Positions 34,726 to 42,502 of a stretch of 64,000 nucleotides of DNA are shown piece after piece. Made by a program: the position numbers and the translations under genes. The stretch is from UBA2897 sp036733925 (GTDB lineage: Bacteria; Bacillota; Negativicutes; Selenomonadales; Selenomonadaceae), in assembly GCA_036733925.1 (NCBI GenBank), contig DAIMZO010000010.1, forward strand, positions 8,800-72,799, in the 5' to 3' direction. The notes beneath the pieces were generated by a model. That model was not told the DNA's origin, searched no databases, and saw nothing but the letters and a program-made list of their open reading frames with translations. The first letter of the stretch is position 1, and each line of letters begins with the position of its first letter.

Positions 34726-35955
34726 ATGAAGCCGGAGCTTCTGCATATGCCAAAGCTTCCCAAGGGAATGCCGGATGGCCAGACATTCCGGCAGGCTGGC
34801 GAAAAGGTGAAGGAAAAGCTCGGGGGGATTTCGGGCGGTCTCAGAAGGTGGTTTTTCCGCGCGGAGGCTCCGGCGGAGCAGCCGGGAACTGCGATGGGGC
34901 TGCCGGAATCTTCCGGTAGCGGCCGCATTTTGAAGTTCGTCCATTCCGTGACGAAAAGAGGCTGGGCCACGCTGGCAGCTGCCGTCTTCCTTGCGGCTGC
35001 AGCCGCTGGCTTTGCCCTGACACCTGCTGCACCGGCCGTGCAGCGGGCGGCGTACGATGCGGACACCGCAATCTACTATACCGTGAAGCCCGGAGCCAGC
35101 GCGCGTGATATCGCGGAGGATCTGGCGGGCCGCGGCGTGCTCACCGAGAAATGGAAGTTCTGGCTCCTCGCGCGGACGGGCGGCTATGCGGAGAAATTCA
35201 AGGCCGGAACCTACGCACTTCACGCAGATATGACGGCGGAGGAAGTCGCGCAGAAACTGGCATCCGGGGAGACGACGGAGATCCGCTTCACGATACCGGA
35301 GGGATTCGGCGTCAAGGAGATCGCGAAACGCCTCGACGATGAGGGCATCGCGGATGAGCAGGAATTCCTGAAGAAGGCCAAGAATTTCGCGCCGTACGGC
35401 TATATCGAGAAGAATCCCGATGCGCATTATGCCTGTGAGGGGTTCCTGTTCCCTGATACATACATCCTGCATGAGACGATGAGCGTCGATGACATCCTGA
35501 AGATGATGGCGCGTGACTTCGACCAGCGGCTGACGCCGGAGATGCGCGCGAAAGCGGCGTCGATGCATCTCTCCATCTACCAGCTGATCACGCTGGCGTC
35601 GCTCGTTGAGAAAGAGGCGCGGTTCGCGGAGGATCGGCCGATTATCGCGCAGGTATTCTTCAAGCGCCTGCAGATCGGCATGCCTCTGCAGACCGATACG
35701 ACGCTGCAGTATCTGATGGACGGGCCGAAAGAGGACGTCTCCATCGAGGATACGAAAATCGATTCGCCCTATAACACCTATCAGCACCGCGGCCTGCCGC
35801 CCGGACCGGTCGCGAACCCGGGACTCGCAGCCATCGAGGCCGTGCTGAACCCAGCGGACACGGATTATCTCTATTTCGTCGCGGATAGGCAGGGGCACAA
35901 TCACTATTCGACCAATTACGAGGACCATCTGGGCCTCGTCAACCAGTATCGCTGA
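34726..35955 (+). CDS. mltG: Endolytic transglycosylase MltG
   Basis: Cleaves nascent peptidoglycan glycan strands outside the membrane. The 409-residue protein has a cytoplasmic N-terminal tail of about 80 residues, longer than in E. coli, one membrane helix near 85-105 (TLAAAVFLAAAAAGFAL), a LysM-like segment and the YceG catalytic domain. The catalytic Glu lies in SLVEKEAR (about residue 291), and TTLQYL and YNTYQHRGLPPGPVANPG are also conserved. Followed 16 bp later by trmR. Confidence 0.94.
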   Translation: MKPELLHMPKLPKGMPDGQTFRQAGEKVKEKLGGISGGLRRWFFRAEAPAEQPGTAMGLPESSGSGRILKFVHSVTKRGWATLAAAVFLAAAAAGFALTPAAPAVQRAAYDADTAIYYTVKPGASARDIAEDLAGRGVLTEKWKFWLLARTGGYAEKFKAGTYALHADMTAEEVAQKLASGETTEIRFTIPEGFGVKEIAKRLDDEGIADEQEFLKKAKNFAPYGYIEKNPDAHYACEGFLFPDTYILHETMSVDDILKMMARDFDQRLTPEMRAKAASMHLSIYQLITLASLVEKEARFAEDRPIIAQVFFKRLQIGMPLQTDTTLQYLMDGPKEDVSIEDTKIDSPYNTYQHRGLPPGPVANPGLAAIEAVLNPADTDYLYFVADRQGHNHYSTNYEDHLGLVNQYR

Positions 35956-35971
35956 CGGAAGGGGCAGATAG

Positions 35972-36598
35972 ATGGAGACGCGCGCACTGCTGAGGGAAAT
36001 GGAAGATTACGCGGCGCAGCACGGCGTCCCGATTATCCGTGCGCAAGAGCACGCGATTTTTGTGCACGCCGTACAGGCGGCCGCTCCGCATCATATTCTC
36101 GAGATCGGTACGGCCATCGGCTACTCCGCATTGTTGCTCGCCTATTACAGTCCGGCGGGATCCAGCATCCTGACGATGGAAAAGGATGAGCGCCGCATGC
36201 AGGAGGCGGCGGCGTTTCTCGGGCAGTCCCCTCTGCGTGAGAAAATCTCTGTCCTGCCCGGCGACGCGGGGGAGAACCTCGCGCGTCTTTCGGCAGATCC
36301 GGCGTATCGGGGGTATTTTGATTTCGTCTTCATCGACGCGGCGAAGGGACAGTACCCGGACTATCTGCGGAAAATCCTGCCGATGCTCGCGGATCGAGCA
36401 GTGATCCTGTCGGATAACGTCCTGTTCCGCGGCTATGTGACGAGCGGAGAAAAAACGCCGCGGCGCTACAAGACCATCGTCAAGCGGCTCCGCGAGTATC
36501 TCGCGATGCTCGACGAGCTCGGCGGGAAGACCAAAATCTACAAGGACGGCGACGGGCTCGCTGTCACGGAATTCAGGAGGGAAGACTATGCAGGATAG
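35972..36598 (+). CDS. trmR: tRNA 5-hydroxyuridine methyltransferase
   Basis: A 208-residue class I SAM-dependent O-methyltransferase (COMT-like fold): EIGTAIGYSALLLAYY (SAM loop), MEKDERR, DFVFIDAAKGQYPDYL and SDNVLFRGYV. The gene is the YrrM equivalent, placed between mltG and a TrhP-type U32 protein as in Bacillus, where TrmR methylates 5-hydroxyuridine-34 of tRNAs to 5-methoxyuridine. Function here is inferred from this neighbourhood and family. Its end overlaps the trhP ATG by 11 bp. Confidence 0.87.
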   Translation: METRALLREMEDYAAQHGVPIIRAQEHAIFVHAVQAAAPHHILEIGTAIGYSALLLAYYSPAGSSILTMEKDERRMQEAAAFLGQSPLREKISVLPGDAGENLARLSADPAYRGYFDFVFIDAAKGQYPDYLRKILPMLADRAVILSDNVLFRGYVTSGEKTPRRYKTIVKRLREYLAMLDELGGKTKIYKDGDGLAVTEFRREDYAG

Positions 36599-37835
36599 AC
36601 CGGAGCTTCTGGCGCCGGCGGGCAATCTCGAGAAGATGAAGATGGCCATTCTCTACGGGGCGGATGCCGTCTATCTCGGTGGCAAGGCGTTCGGCCTGCG
36701 CGCGCTCGGCGGGAATTTCGACCGCGAGGAAATGCGCGAGGCCATGGCTTTTGCGCACGCGCGCGGGAAGAAGGTCTATGTGACCGTGAATATCTTCCCG
36801 CATAATGTCGACCTTGGCGGCCTGCCGGAATATCTGGATTTCCTCCGAGAGATCCGTACCGATGGCCTGCTCGTCGCGGATCTCGGCCTGTTCCAATACG
36901 CGAGGGAACATGTGCCGGAGCTCCCCTTACATGTGAGCACGCAGGCGAACAACACGAACTGGCGGACGGTCACGGCCTGGCAGCAGCTCGGCGCGAGCCG
37001 CGTGGTGCTCGCGCGGGAGCTGTCGCTCGCGGAAATCCGCGAGATTCGGCAGCATACGGATGTGGAGCTCGAGATGTTCGTGCACGGCGCGATGTGCATC
37101 TCCTATTCCGGCCGATGCCTGCTCTCGAGCTATTTTACGGGTCGCGATGCGAACCGCGGGAGCTGTGCGCAGTGCTGCCGATGGAAGTACGCGCTCGTCG
37201 AGGAAACGCGTCCCGGGCAGTATTTCCCGATTGAGGAGGACGAGCGCGGCACCTACATCCTGAATTCGAAGGATCTCTGCCTGCTGCCCTATCTCGATCA
37301 GGTCATCGAGAGCGGCGTAAGCAGCCTGAAAATCGAGGGCCGCATGAAGAGCGTGCATTACGCGGCAAGCGTCACAAAGGCCTACCGGCTCGCGATGGAT
37401 GCTTATTTTGCGCATCCGGAGTCGTGGCAGGTGCGGCAGGAATGGCTCGACGAGCTCGAAAAGGTTTCGCACCGCCCATATACGACGGGCTTTGTCTTTC
37501 ATCAGCCAGACGAGAAAGACCAGCTGTATGGAACCTCGTCCTACGTGCAGACTTCGGATTTCGTCGGTCTCGTGCGCGGATACGATGCGGCGTCCGGGTA
37601 TGCGCTCGTCGAGCAGCGCAACAACATGAAGCTCGGGCAGGAGATCGAGGTGTTCCTGCCAACGGGCGCCGGGTTCCGTCAGACGCTTGCGGATATGCTC
37701 GACGAGGAAAAGCAACCGATCGCGGTCGCGCCGCATCCGCAGCAGCTCCTCTACATCCGCATGGAACAGCCGGTCGCGCCGTATACGATTCTGCGGCGCG
37801 ACAGCGAGATAAAGGTTCAGCAGAGAGGAAAATAG
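36588..37835 (+). CDS. trhP: Peptidase U32 family tRNA hydroxylation protein TrhP-like
   Basis: A 415-residue U32 protein (TIM-barrel plus C-terminal domain). The family Cys-rich stretch is intact: FVHGAMCISYSGRCLLSSY, then RGSCAQCCRWKY, plus LNSKDLCLLPYL and SLKIEGRMKSVHY. The U32 name is historical; TrhP proteins install the 5-hydroxy group of tRNA U34 using prephenate, and the product is methylated by TrmR. Bacillus has two such genes (yrrN, yrrO) after trmR; here there is one. A second, larger U32 gene lies at 53.5 kb. Confidence 0.87.
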   Translation: MQDRPELLAPAGNLEKMKMAILYGADAVYLGGKAFGLRALGGNFDREEMREAMAFAHARGKKVYVTVNIFPHNVDLGGLPEYLDFLREIRTDGLLVADLGLFQYAREHVPELPLHVSTQANNTNWRTVTAWQQLGASRVVLARELSLAEIREIRQHTDVELEMFVHGAMCISYSGRCLLSSYFTGRDANRGSCAQCCRWKYALVEETRPGQYFPIEEDERGTYILNSKDLCLLPYLDQVIESGVSSLKIEGRMKSVHYAASVTKAYRLAMDAYFAHPESWQVRQEWLDELEKVSHRPYTTGFVFHQPDEKDQLYGTSSYVQTSDFVGLVRGYDAASGYALVEQRNNMKLGQEIEVFLPTGAGFRQTLADMLDEEKQPIAVAPHPQQLLYIRMEQPVAPYTILRRDSEIKVQQRGK

Positions 37836-37844
37836 GTGAGGACA

Positions 37845-38129
37845 ATGGCAGAAAATCTCATCCGCTATTTCGGCACGGCGACAGGCCGTGTGCAGGGGGT
37901 CGGCTTCCGCATGTTCGTGCAGCAGCACGCCATCGAGCTCGGCGTTACCGGCTGGGTGCGGAACATGGAGGACGGCTCGGTCACGATGGAGCTGCAGGGT
38001 ACGCAGGCTCAGATCGACGCGCTTTCCCATGCAATCCGCAAGGGAAATCTCTTCATCCGCGTCAAGACTTTTTCGCTCGAGGACCGGCCGCTCGTGCCGG
38101 ACGAAAGCGGCTTCAAGATCCGTTACTGA
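37845..38129 (+). CDS. acyP: Acylphosphatase
   Basis: A 94-residue enzyme that hydrolyses acyl phosphates. The active-site motif is GRVQGVGFRMFV (catalytic Arg in GFR), with the conserved Asn in GWVRNMEDGSV. ATG 37845 gives the usual length; GTG 37836 is in frame and has a better spaced AGAGG, so three more residues are possible. Confidence 0.93.
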   Translation: MAENLIRYFGTATGRVQGVGFRMFVQQHAIELGVTGWVRNMEDGSVTMELQGTQAQIDALSHAIRKGNLFIRVKTFSLEDRPLVPDESGFKIRY

Positions 38130-38141
38130 GGAGGTAGGAAA

Positions 38142-38591
38142 ATGCATAAGGTACTCGTACTCAACGGGCCGAATCTCAACATGCTCGGCACGCGCGAGCC
38201 GGAGATCTATGGCCATACAACGCTCAAGGATATCGAGGACATCCTGATTGCGCGTGGCAAGGAGGCGGGCATCGCGGTCGACTGCTATCAGTCGAATCAC
38301 GAGGGCGCGCTCGTCGACCGGATCCAGCAGGCCAATCACGTCTATGACTACATCATCTTCAATGCCGGCGCCTACACGCATTACAGCATCGCAATCCGCG
38401 ATGCGATCGCGGCCATCGATGTGCCGGTCATCGAGGTGCATATCTCGAACATCCATAAGCGGGAGTCCTTCCGGCATACGTCGGTGCTCGCGCCGGTCGC
38501 GATGGGCCAGATCTGCGGGCTCGGCAATGTCGAGAGCTATCTCGCGGCGCTCGAGGCCATCATCTATAAGATTCAGCATACAGAAGGATAA
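38142..38591 (+). CDS. aroQ: 3-dehydroquinate dehydratase, type II
   Basis: Dehydrates 3-dehydroquinate to 3-dehydroshikimate in the shikimate pathway, working as a dodecamer. The 149-residue protein shows NGPNLNMLGTREPEIYG (with catalytic Arg and Tyr), FNAGAYTHYSIAIRDA and VIEVHISNIHKRESFRH with the active-site His. Its placement before the Xaa-Pro peptidase and efp matches the Bacillus yqhS-yqhT-efp run. Confidence 0.96.
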   Translation: MHKVLVLNGPNLNMLGTREPEIYGHTTLKDIEDILIARGKEAGIAVDCYQSNHEGALVDRIQQANHVYDYIIFNAGAYTHYSIAIRDAIAAIDVPVIEVHISNIHKRESFRHTSVLAPVAMGQICGLGNVESYLAALEAIIYKIQHTEG

Positions 38592-38615
38592 TCGATAAGG
38601 AAGCGGAAACGTACT

Positions 38616-39695
38616 ATGATCAAAAATCGTTTGGCGGCTCTGCGCGCCCTGATGGACGAAAGCGAGACCGATGCCATTCTCGTGACGAAATATGTCAACC
38701 TGCATTATTTCAGCGGGTTCCGCGGCGACGATACGACCCTGGTCGTGACGAAGGACAAGGCCTGCCTCGTGACGGATAACCGCTATACCGAGCAGGCGTC
38801 GGCACAGGCGCCGGACTACGAGATCGTCGAGCAGAAAAAGGGCCTTTGGACGCGCACGGCCGAGCTCATCCGCGCGCTCGGCGTCCGGAATATCGGCTTT
38901 GAGGGAAGCGTGTTGAGCTTCAACCACTACCGCGTCATGAAGAAGCTGCTCGGTTCCGCCGTGCACTTTGAGACATCGGTCAACCTCGACCATCTGCGCC
39001 AGGTCAAAGACGAGGAAGAGATTCGCTTTATCCGCGAAGCGTGCCGTATTGCGGACGCGGCATTTGAAGACGTGTGCTCGTTCCTGAAAATCGGCATGAC
39101 GGAGATCGAGGCCGCTGCACGGCTCGAGCAGGTCATGCGCGAGCAGGGTAGCGAGAAGCCGTCGTTCGATACGATCGTAGCGTCCGGCCTGCGCGGCAGC
39201 ATGCCGCACGGCACCGCGACGGATAAGAAGCTTGAGGCTGGCGATTTCGTCACGATGGATTTCGGCGCGAAATACAAGGGCTACTGCTCCGACATCACGC
39301 GCACGGTCGTGATGGGGCAGGCGGACGCGCGGCAGCGCGAGGTCTACAACGCGGTGCTCGACACGCAGGAGAAGGTGCTCGCGGATATCGGACCCGGGAA
39401 ATCTGGCCGGGAGATCGATGCGCACTCCCGCGAAAACCTCAAGCGCTATGGACTCGACACCTATTTCGGCCATGGGCTCGGGCACAGCCTCGGCCTCGAG
39501 ATCCACGAGGAACCGCGGCTTTCCCCGTCGAGTACCTGCGAGAGCCTCGTGCCTGGCATGCTGATCACCGATGAGCCGGGCGTCTATATCCCGGGCTGGG
39601 GCGGCCTGCGCATCGAGGATACGGTGCTCGTCACGGACACCGGCAGCGAGCGGCTGACAAAATCACAGAAAAATCTTATTGAGATTCACGGCTGA
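38616..39695 (+). CDS. M24 aminopeptidase P (Xaa-Pro aminopeptidase)
   Basis: A 359-residue cytosolic peptidase that removes N-terminal residues preceding proline. It has a creatinase-like N-terminal domain (1-125) and the pita-bread catalytic domain, with metal ligands in DFGAKYKGYCSDITRT, GHGLGHSLGLEIHE, ITDEPGVYIPG and GGLRIEDTVLV. The efp promoter lies in its last codons. Confidence 0.93.
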   Translation: MIKNRLAALRALMDESETDAILVTKYVNLHYFSGFRGDDTTLVVTKDKACLVTDNRYTEQASAQAPDYEIVEQKKGLWTRTAELIRALGVRNIGFEGSVLSFNHYRVMKKLLGSAVHFETSVNLDHLRQVKDEEEIRFIREACRIADAAFEDVCSFLKIGMTEIEAAARLEQVMREQGSEKPSFDTIVASGLRGSMPHGTATDKKLEAGDFVTMDFGAKYKGYCSDITRTVVMGQADARQREVYNAVLDTQEKVLADIGPGKSGREIDAHSRENLKRYGLDTYFGHGLGHSLGLEIHEEPRLSPSSTCESLVPGMLITDEPGVYIPGWGGLRIEDTVLVTDTGSERLTKSQKNLIEIHG

Positions 39696-39707
39696 ATGCA
39701 TTATAAT
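39679..39707 (+). promoter_or_regulatory. Promoter of efp, inside the end of the peptidase gene
   Basis: TTGAGA (39679-39684), 17 bp, TATAAT (39702-39707). The -35 is within the last codons of the upstream gene. The efp leader is about 75 nt. Confidence 0.75.
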
Positions 39708-39787
39708 AAACAAAAGCGTGTTTGTGCCCGGAAGGGCAAAATCGGAAACACAGGGCAGAAGCCAGAATTATTGGAGGGCATATTCAG

Positions 39788-40345
39788 ATGATTAACAGCA
39801 CGGATTTCCGCACGGGTCTTACGATTGAGATTGATGGCGGCGTATGGCAGATTGTTGAGTTCCAGCATGTAAAGCCGGGCAAGGGCGCTGCATTCGTCCG
39901 CACGAAGATCAAGAACGTCGAGACGGGTGCGGTCGTTGAGCGCACGTTCAACCCGAATGAGAAGATGCCGGCGGCACATATCGATACGCGCACGATGCAG
40001 TATCTCTATGAGACCGATGGCATGTACACGTTCATGGACATGGAGACGTACGAGCAGATCGAGATCAACAAGGAGACGCTCGGTGACGCGCTGCACTTCC
40101 TCATGGAGAACATGGAGGTTCAGGTTCAGAGCTTCAAGGGCCGCATCATCGGCATCAGCCTGCCGAACTCCGTCAACCTCAAGGTCGTCGAGTGCGAGCC
40201 GTCCGTCAAGGGCAACACGGCAACGGGCGCAAAGAAGAACGCGACGGTTGAGACGGGTTACGTCCTGCAGGTTCCTCTGTTCGTCAACGAGGGCGATACG
40301 CTTCGCATCGATACGCGTACGGGCGATTACATCGAGCGTGCTTAA
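39788..40345 (+). CDS. efp: Elongation factor P
   Basis: Helps ribosomes through polyproline stretches. The 185-residue protein has the KOW-like N-terminal domain with the tip loop KPGKGAAFVR, where Lys32 would be the modified residue, then two OB domains ending in GDTLRIDTRTGDYIERA. ATG 39788 was chosen; the longer frame to 39722 lies in the leader. No EpmA or other modification gene is near, so Lys32 may be unmodified or altered as in Bacillus. Confidence 0.96.
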   Translation: MINSTDFRTGLTIEIDGGVWQIVEFQHVKPGKGAAFVRTKIKNVETGAVVERTFNPNEKMPAAHIDTRTMQYLYETDGMYTFMDMETYEQIEINKETLGDALHFLMENMEVQVQSFKGRIIGISLPNSVNLKVVECEPSVKGNTATGAKKNATVETGYVLQVPLFVNEGDTLRIDTRTGDYIERA

Positions 40346-40361
40346 CCTAGAGATATTTCCG

Positions 40362-40397
40362 TGCCGTGCTGTGCCCAAGGGTATGGCACGGCATTTT
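40362..40397 (+). terminator. Terminator after efp
   Basis: TGCCGTGC (about 40363-40370) and GCACGGCA (about 40385-40393) are exact reverse complements, followed by TTTTCT. Confidence 0.7.
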
Positions 40398-40450
40398 CTC
40401 CATGAAGGGGTAGAAAGCATTTTTTATCGGTTTGCAGAATTTTTTCTGGA

Positions 40451-40479
40451 TTTTCCGCGGAAAAGCAGGAAATTCCAGA
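40451..40479. promoter_or_regulatory. Palindrome upstream of the Asp23 gene
   Basis: TTTTCCGCGGAAAA (40451-40464) is a perfect 14-bp palindrome. TCTGGA just before it (40445-40450) and TCCAGA after it (40474-40479) are also complementary. It lies in a 243-bp gene-free gap 110 bp before the Asp23 ATG. It could be an operator; no stress-regulator identity can be given. Confidence 0.35.
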
Positions 40480-40588
40480 GCATGGCTAGAATCCTTAAGG
40501 TAAAACAGTTGCATATTTATACAGCTGTAAGCAGAGCTCTGGCGGGGCAAGCATCCCTGCACGTTTCAAGCATAAGGAGGAATTCGTC

Positions 40589-40990
40589 ATGGAAAAGGAA
40601 GGTAAGGAAATCGTGGAAAAGGATTCGAAACTCGGTTCCATCCGCATCGCGGATGAGGTCGTCAGCATCATCGCTGGTCTCGCGGCAACGGAGATCGACG
40701 GCGTTGCCGGCATGAGCGGTGGCATCGTCAGCGGCGTCGCGGAGATGCTCGGCCGCAAGAATTTCTCGAAGGGCGTCAAGGTTGAGGTCGGTGAGAAAGA
40801 GGCGGCGGTTGACCTGTTCCTGATCGTGAAGTACGGCGTCCGCATCCCAGATCTCGCACTCGCTGTGCAGGAGAACGTCAAGCAGGCCATCGAGACGATG
40901 ACAGGCCTTTCCGTAGTCGAGGTCAACATCCACGTCCAGGGTGTCGGTTTCCCTGAGCCGGAGAAGGTAGAAGAAGTTCGTGTCCACTAA
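40589..40990 (+). CDS. Asp23/Gls24-family envelope stress protein
   Basis: A 133-residue cytosolic protein of the Asp23/Gls24 family (GSIRIADEVVSIIAGLAATEIDGV at the N-terminus, quoted in part, and NVKQAIETMTGLSVVEVNIHVQGV). In Staphylococcus, Asp23 is tethered to the membrane by AmaP, whose gene is next here. Possible function is cell-envelope homeostasis. It lies between efp and nusB, as the Bacillus homologue yqhY does. Confidence 0.9.
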   Translation: MEKEGKEIVEKDSKLGSIRIADEVVSIIAGLAATEIDGVAGMSGGIVSGVAEMLGRKNFSKGVKVEVGEKEAAVDLFLIVKYGVRIPDLALAVQENVKQAIETMTGLSVVEVNIHVQGVGFPEPEKVEEVRVH

Positions 40991-41010
40991 GCCGGGAGAG
41001 GAGCAGAAAC

Positions 41011-41601
41011 ATGGGGATGATTAACCGCGTTCTGCTGTTCCTGGCCGCCCTGCTGCTGCTCGCGCTGTCCGCCCTGTGGCTCGCCGTATCCCTCGGCACG
41101 ATGCCGGATGCGGTATGGCAGAACGAACTGCTCTACGCACTTGATCGCAAGGAAGGTGTGCTCGCCGCGGCGGTCGTGCTGCTCCTGTCCGTGCATCTGC
41201 TCGGCGTCTCGGTGCACCGCGAGGACGACGACGAATTCTCGCGCCGCGGCGAATTCCTTGTCGTGCGCAGCGAGACGGGTTCCTGCGAGGTGGCTCTCGA
41301 GGCGGTGCGGGATCTCACCGCCCGCACGGTGCGCGAGGTGCGCGCCGTCCGCGACGTCAAGGTGAAAGCGGAGGTCCGGCGGCGGAAAGGCAAGAAGACC
41401 GGGGAGCAGCTCGAGCAGCTCGAGCTTTCCCTGTTCCTGACCGTCGGCCGGGAGGCCAAAGTCCCCGCCCTGCAGCAGGAGCTCGAGCAGAAGGTCGCGG
41501 ACGCCTTGCAGCGTTTCCTCGAACTGACGGATGTGCCGATCGCAATCCGCGTGACCGATATCACGGACGCGCAGCCGGTCCGCACGACGCGCGTGGTCTG
41601 A
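41011..41601 (+). CDS. amaP: AmaP: alkaline shock response membrane anchor
   Basis: A 196-residue protein with two N-terminal membrane helices (VLLFLAALLLLALSALWLAV; VLAAAVVLLLSVHLLGVSV) and a cytosolic domain of about 120 residues that is Asp23-like. Its probable role is to bind the Asp23 protein to the membrane. Starts 20 bp after the Asp23 stop. In-frame ATG 41011 or 41017 are both possible. Confidence 0.85.
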   Translation: MGMINRVLLFLAALLLLALSALWLAVSLGTMPDAVWQNELLYALDRKEGVLAAAVVLLLSVHLLGVSVHREDDDEFSRRGEFLVVRSETGSCEVALEAVRDLTARTVREVRAVRDVKVKAEVRRRKGKKTGEQLEQLELSLFLTVGREAKVPALQQELEQKVADALQRFLELTDVPIAIRVTDITDAQPVRTTRVV

Positions 41602-41617
41602 AAGAGGTGTGCCGGGA

Positions 41618-41860
41618 ATGAAGGAAACCATGGTGCAGTTCTTGAAGCATTGCCTGCAGGAGCACTCGGGCCGGACGGCAGGAGCCGCCATCGGCCTGTT
41701 GCTGGGCCTCGCCATCCTGCTCTTCGGCTTCTGGCATGTGCTGTTTGTCGCGGTATGTTGCGGCATAGGCTGGGCAATCGGCAGCCGCATCGACCGCGGC
41801 GAGATGCATCTCGCCGAAAGGATTGACGAACTGTTGTTCCGCTGGCAGAATCGCCGTTGA
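41618..41860 (+). CDS. DUF2273 small membrane protein
   Basis: An 80-residue protein with a hydrophobic hairpin (GLLLGLAILLFGFWHVLFVAV and CCGIGWAIGS) and a charged tail. DUF2273 proteins regularly accompany Asp23 and AmaP; role unknown. ATG 41618 with AGAGG 10 nt upstream is preferred to the GTG 41609 that overlaps the RBS. The 145 bp that follow hold no visible gene. Confidence 0.8.
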   Translation: MKETMVQFLKHCLQEHSGRTAGAAIGLLLGLAILLFGFWHVLFVAVCCGIGWAIGSRIDRGEMHLAERIDELLFRWQNRR

Positions 41861-42005
41861 GGTCAGCAGAAAGAAGAAAGATATAGAGATTTTGAGAATA
41901 AGAGATACAAGAGAAATCCTGATCCGTACACCCTGACTGCAAGCAAGAACATTCCATCTTCGTGAGATGTTCCTGCCCAATCAGATGACAAGAAAGGAAA
42001 CAAGC

Positions 42006-42434
42006 ATGAGTCGTAGACAAGCAAGAGAGGCGGCGCTGCAGGCGCTGTTCCAGCTGGATCTGAATCCGGCGGAAAGCCCGGAGAAACAGGAGATGATGGA
42101 GACGCTCGCGGTCGACACCGCGCTCGATGTCGGGGAGAAGATGTCGAAGCGGAGCCGGGAATATCTCGGGCAGCTCGTGCACGGCACGCTCGAACACCGT
42201 GACGAGATTGACGAGCGCATCGCGCGCAGCTCGAAAGACTGGAAAGTCAGCCGCATGGCACCGGTGGATCGCAATATCTGTCGGATCGCGGCCTGGGAAA
42301 TCTTCTATTCTCCGGAAAAGCTCGACGCCGGTATTGCAATCAATGAAGCAGTGGAGCTTGCCAAACGATATGGTACCGATGATTCCAAACGCTATGTCAA
42401 CGGGATCCTCGGCGCGATGGTGAAGCTTGGGTGA
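42006..42434 (+). CDS. nusB: Transcription antitermination factor NusB
   Basis: Binds boxA RNA with S10 to assist antitermination of rRNA transcripts. The 142-residue all-helical protein begins SRRQAREAALQALFQLD and contains the usual WKVSRMAPVDRNICRIA and INEAVELAKRYGTDDSKRYVNGILG. ATG 42006 was chosen; ATG 41967 lies upstream in a frame without an RBS. Confidence 0.94.
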   Translation: MSRRQAREAALQALFQLDLNPAESPEKQEMMETLAVDTALDVGEKMSKRSREYLGQLVHGTLEHRDEIDERIARSSKDWKVSRMAPVDRNICRIAAWEIFYSPEKLDAGIAINEAVELAKRYGTDDSKRYVNGILGAMVKLG

Positions 42435-42445
42435 TTTTGTTTGAC

Positions 42446-42473
42446 AAAAGCCAGACTGCGTCTGGCTTTTTCG
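42446..42473 (+). terminator. Terminator between nusB and xseA
   Basis: AAAAGCCAGAC (42446-42456) and GTCTGGCTTTT (42460-42470) are perfectly complementary around a 3-nt loop, with T-rich flank. It lies 30 bp before xseA, exactly where folD is found in Bacillus. xseA may depend on readthrough. Confidence 0.85.
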
Positions 42474-42502
42474 TCGTTTTTCTGTGAATCGGGGGCAAGC
42501 CT

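Noticed and set aside
36927..39506. 859-codon minus-strand ORF
   Set aside because: Runs antisense across trhP, acyP, aroQ and the peptidase gene, all well supported on the + strand.
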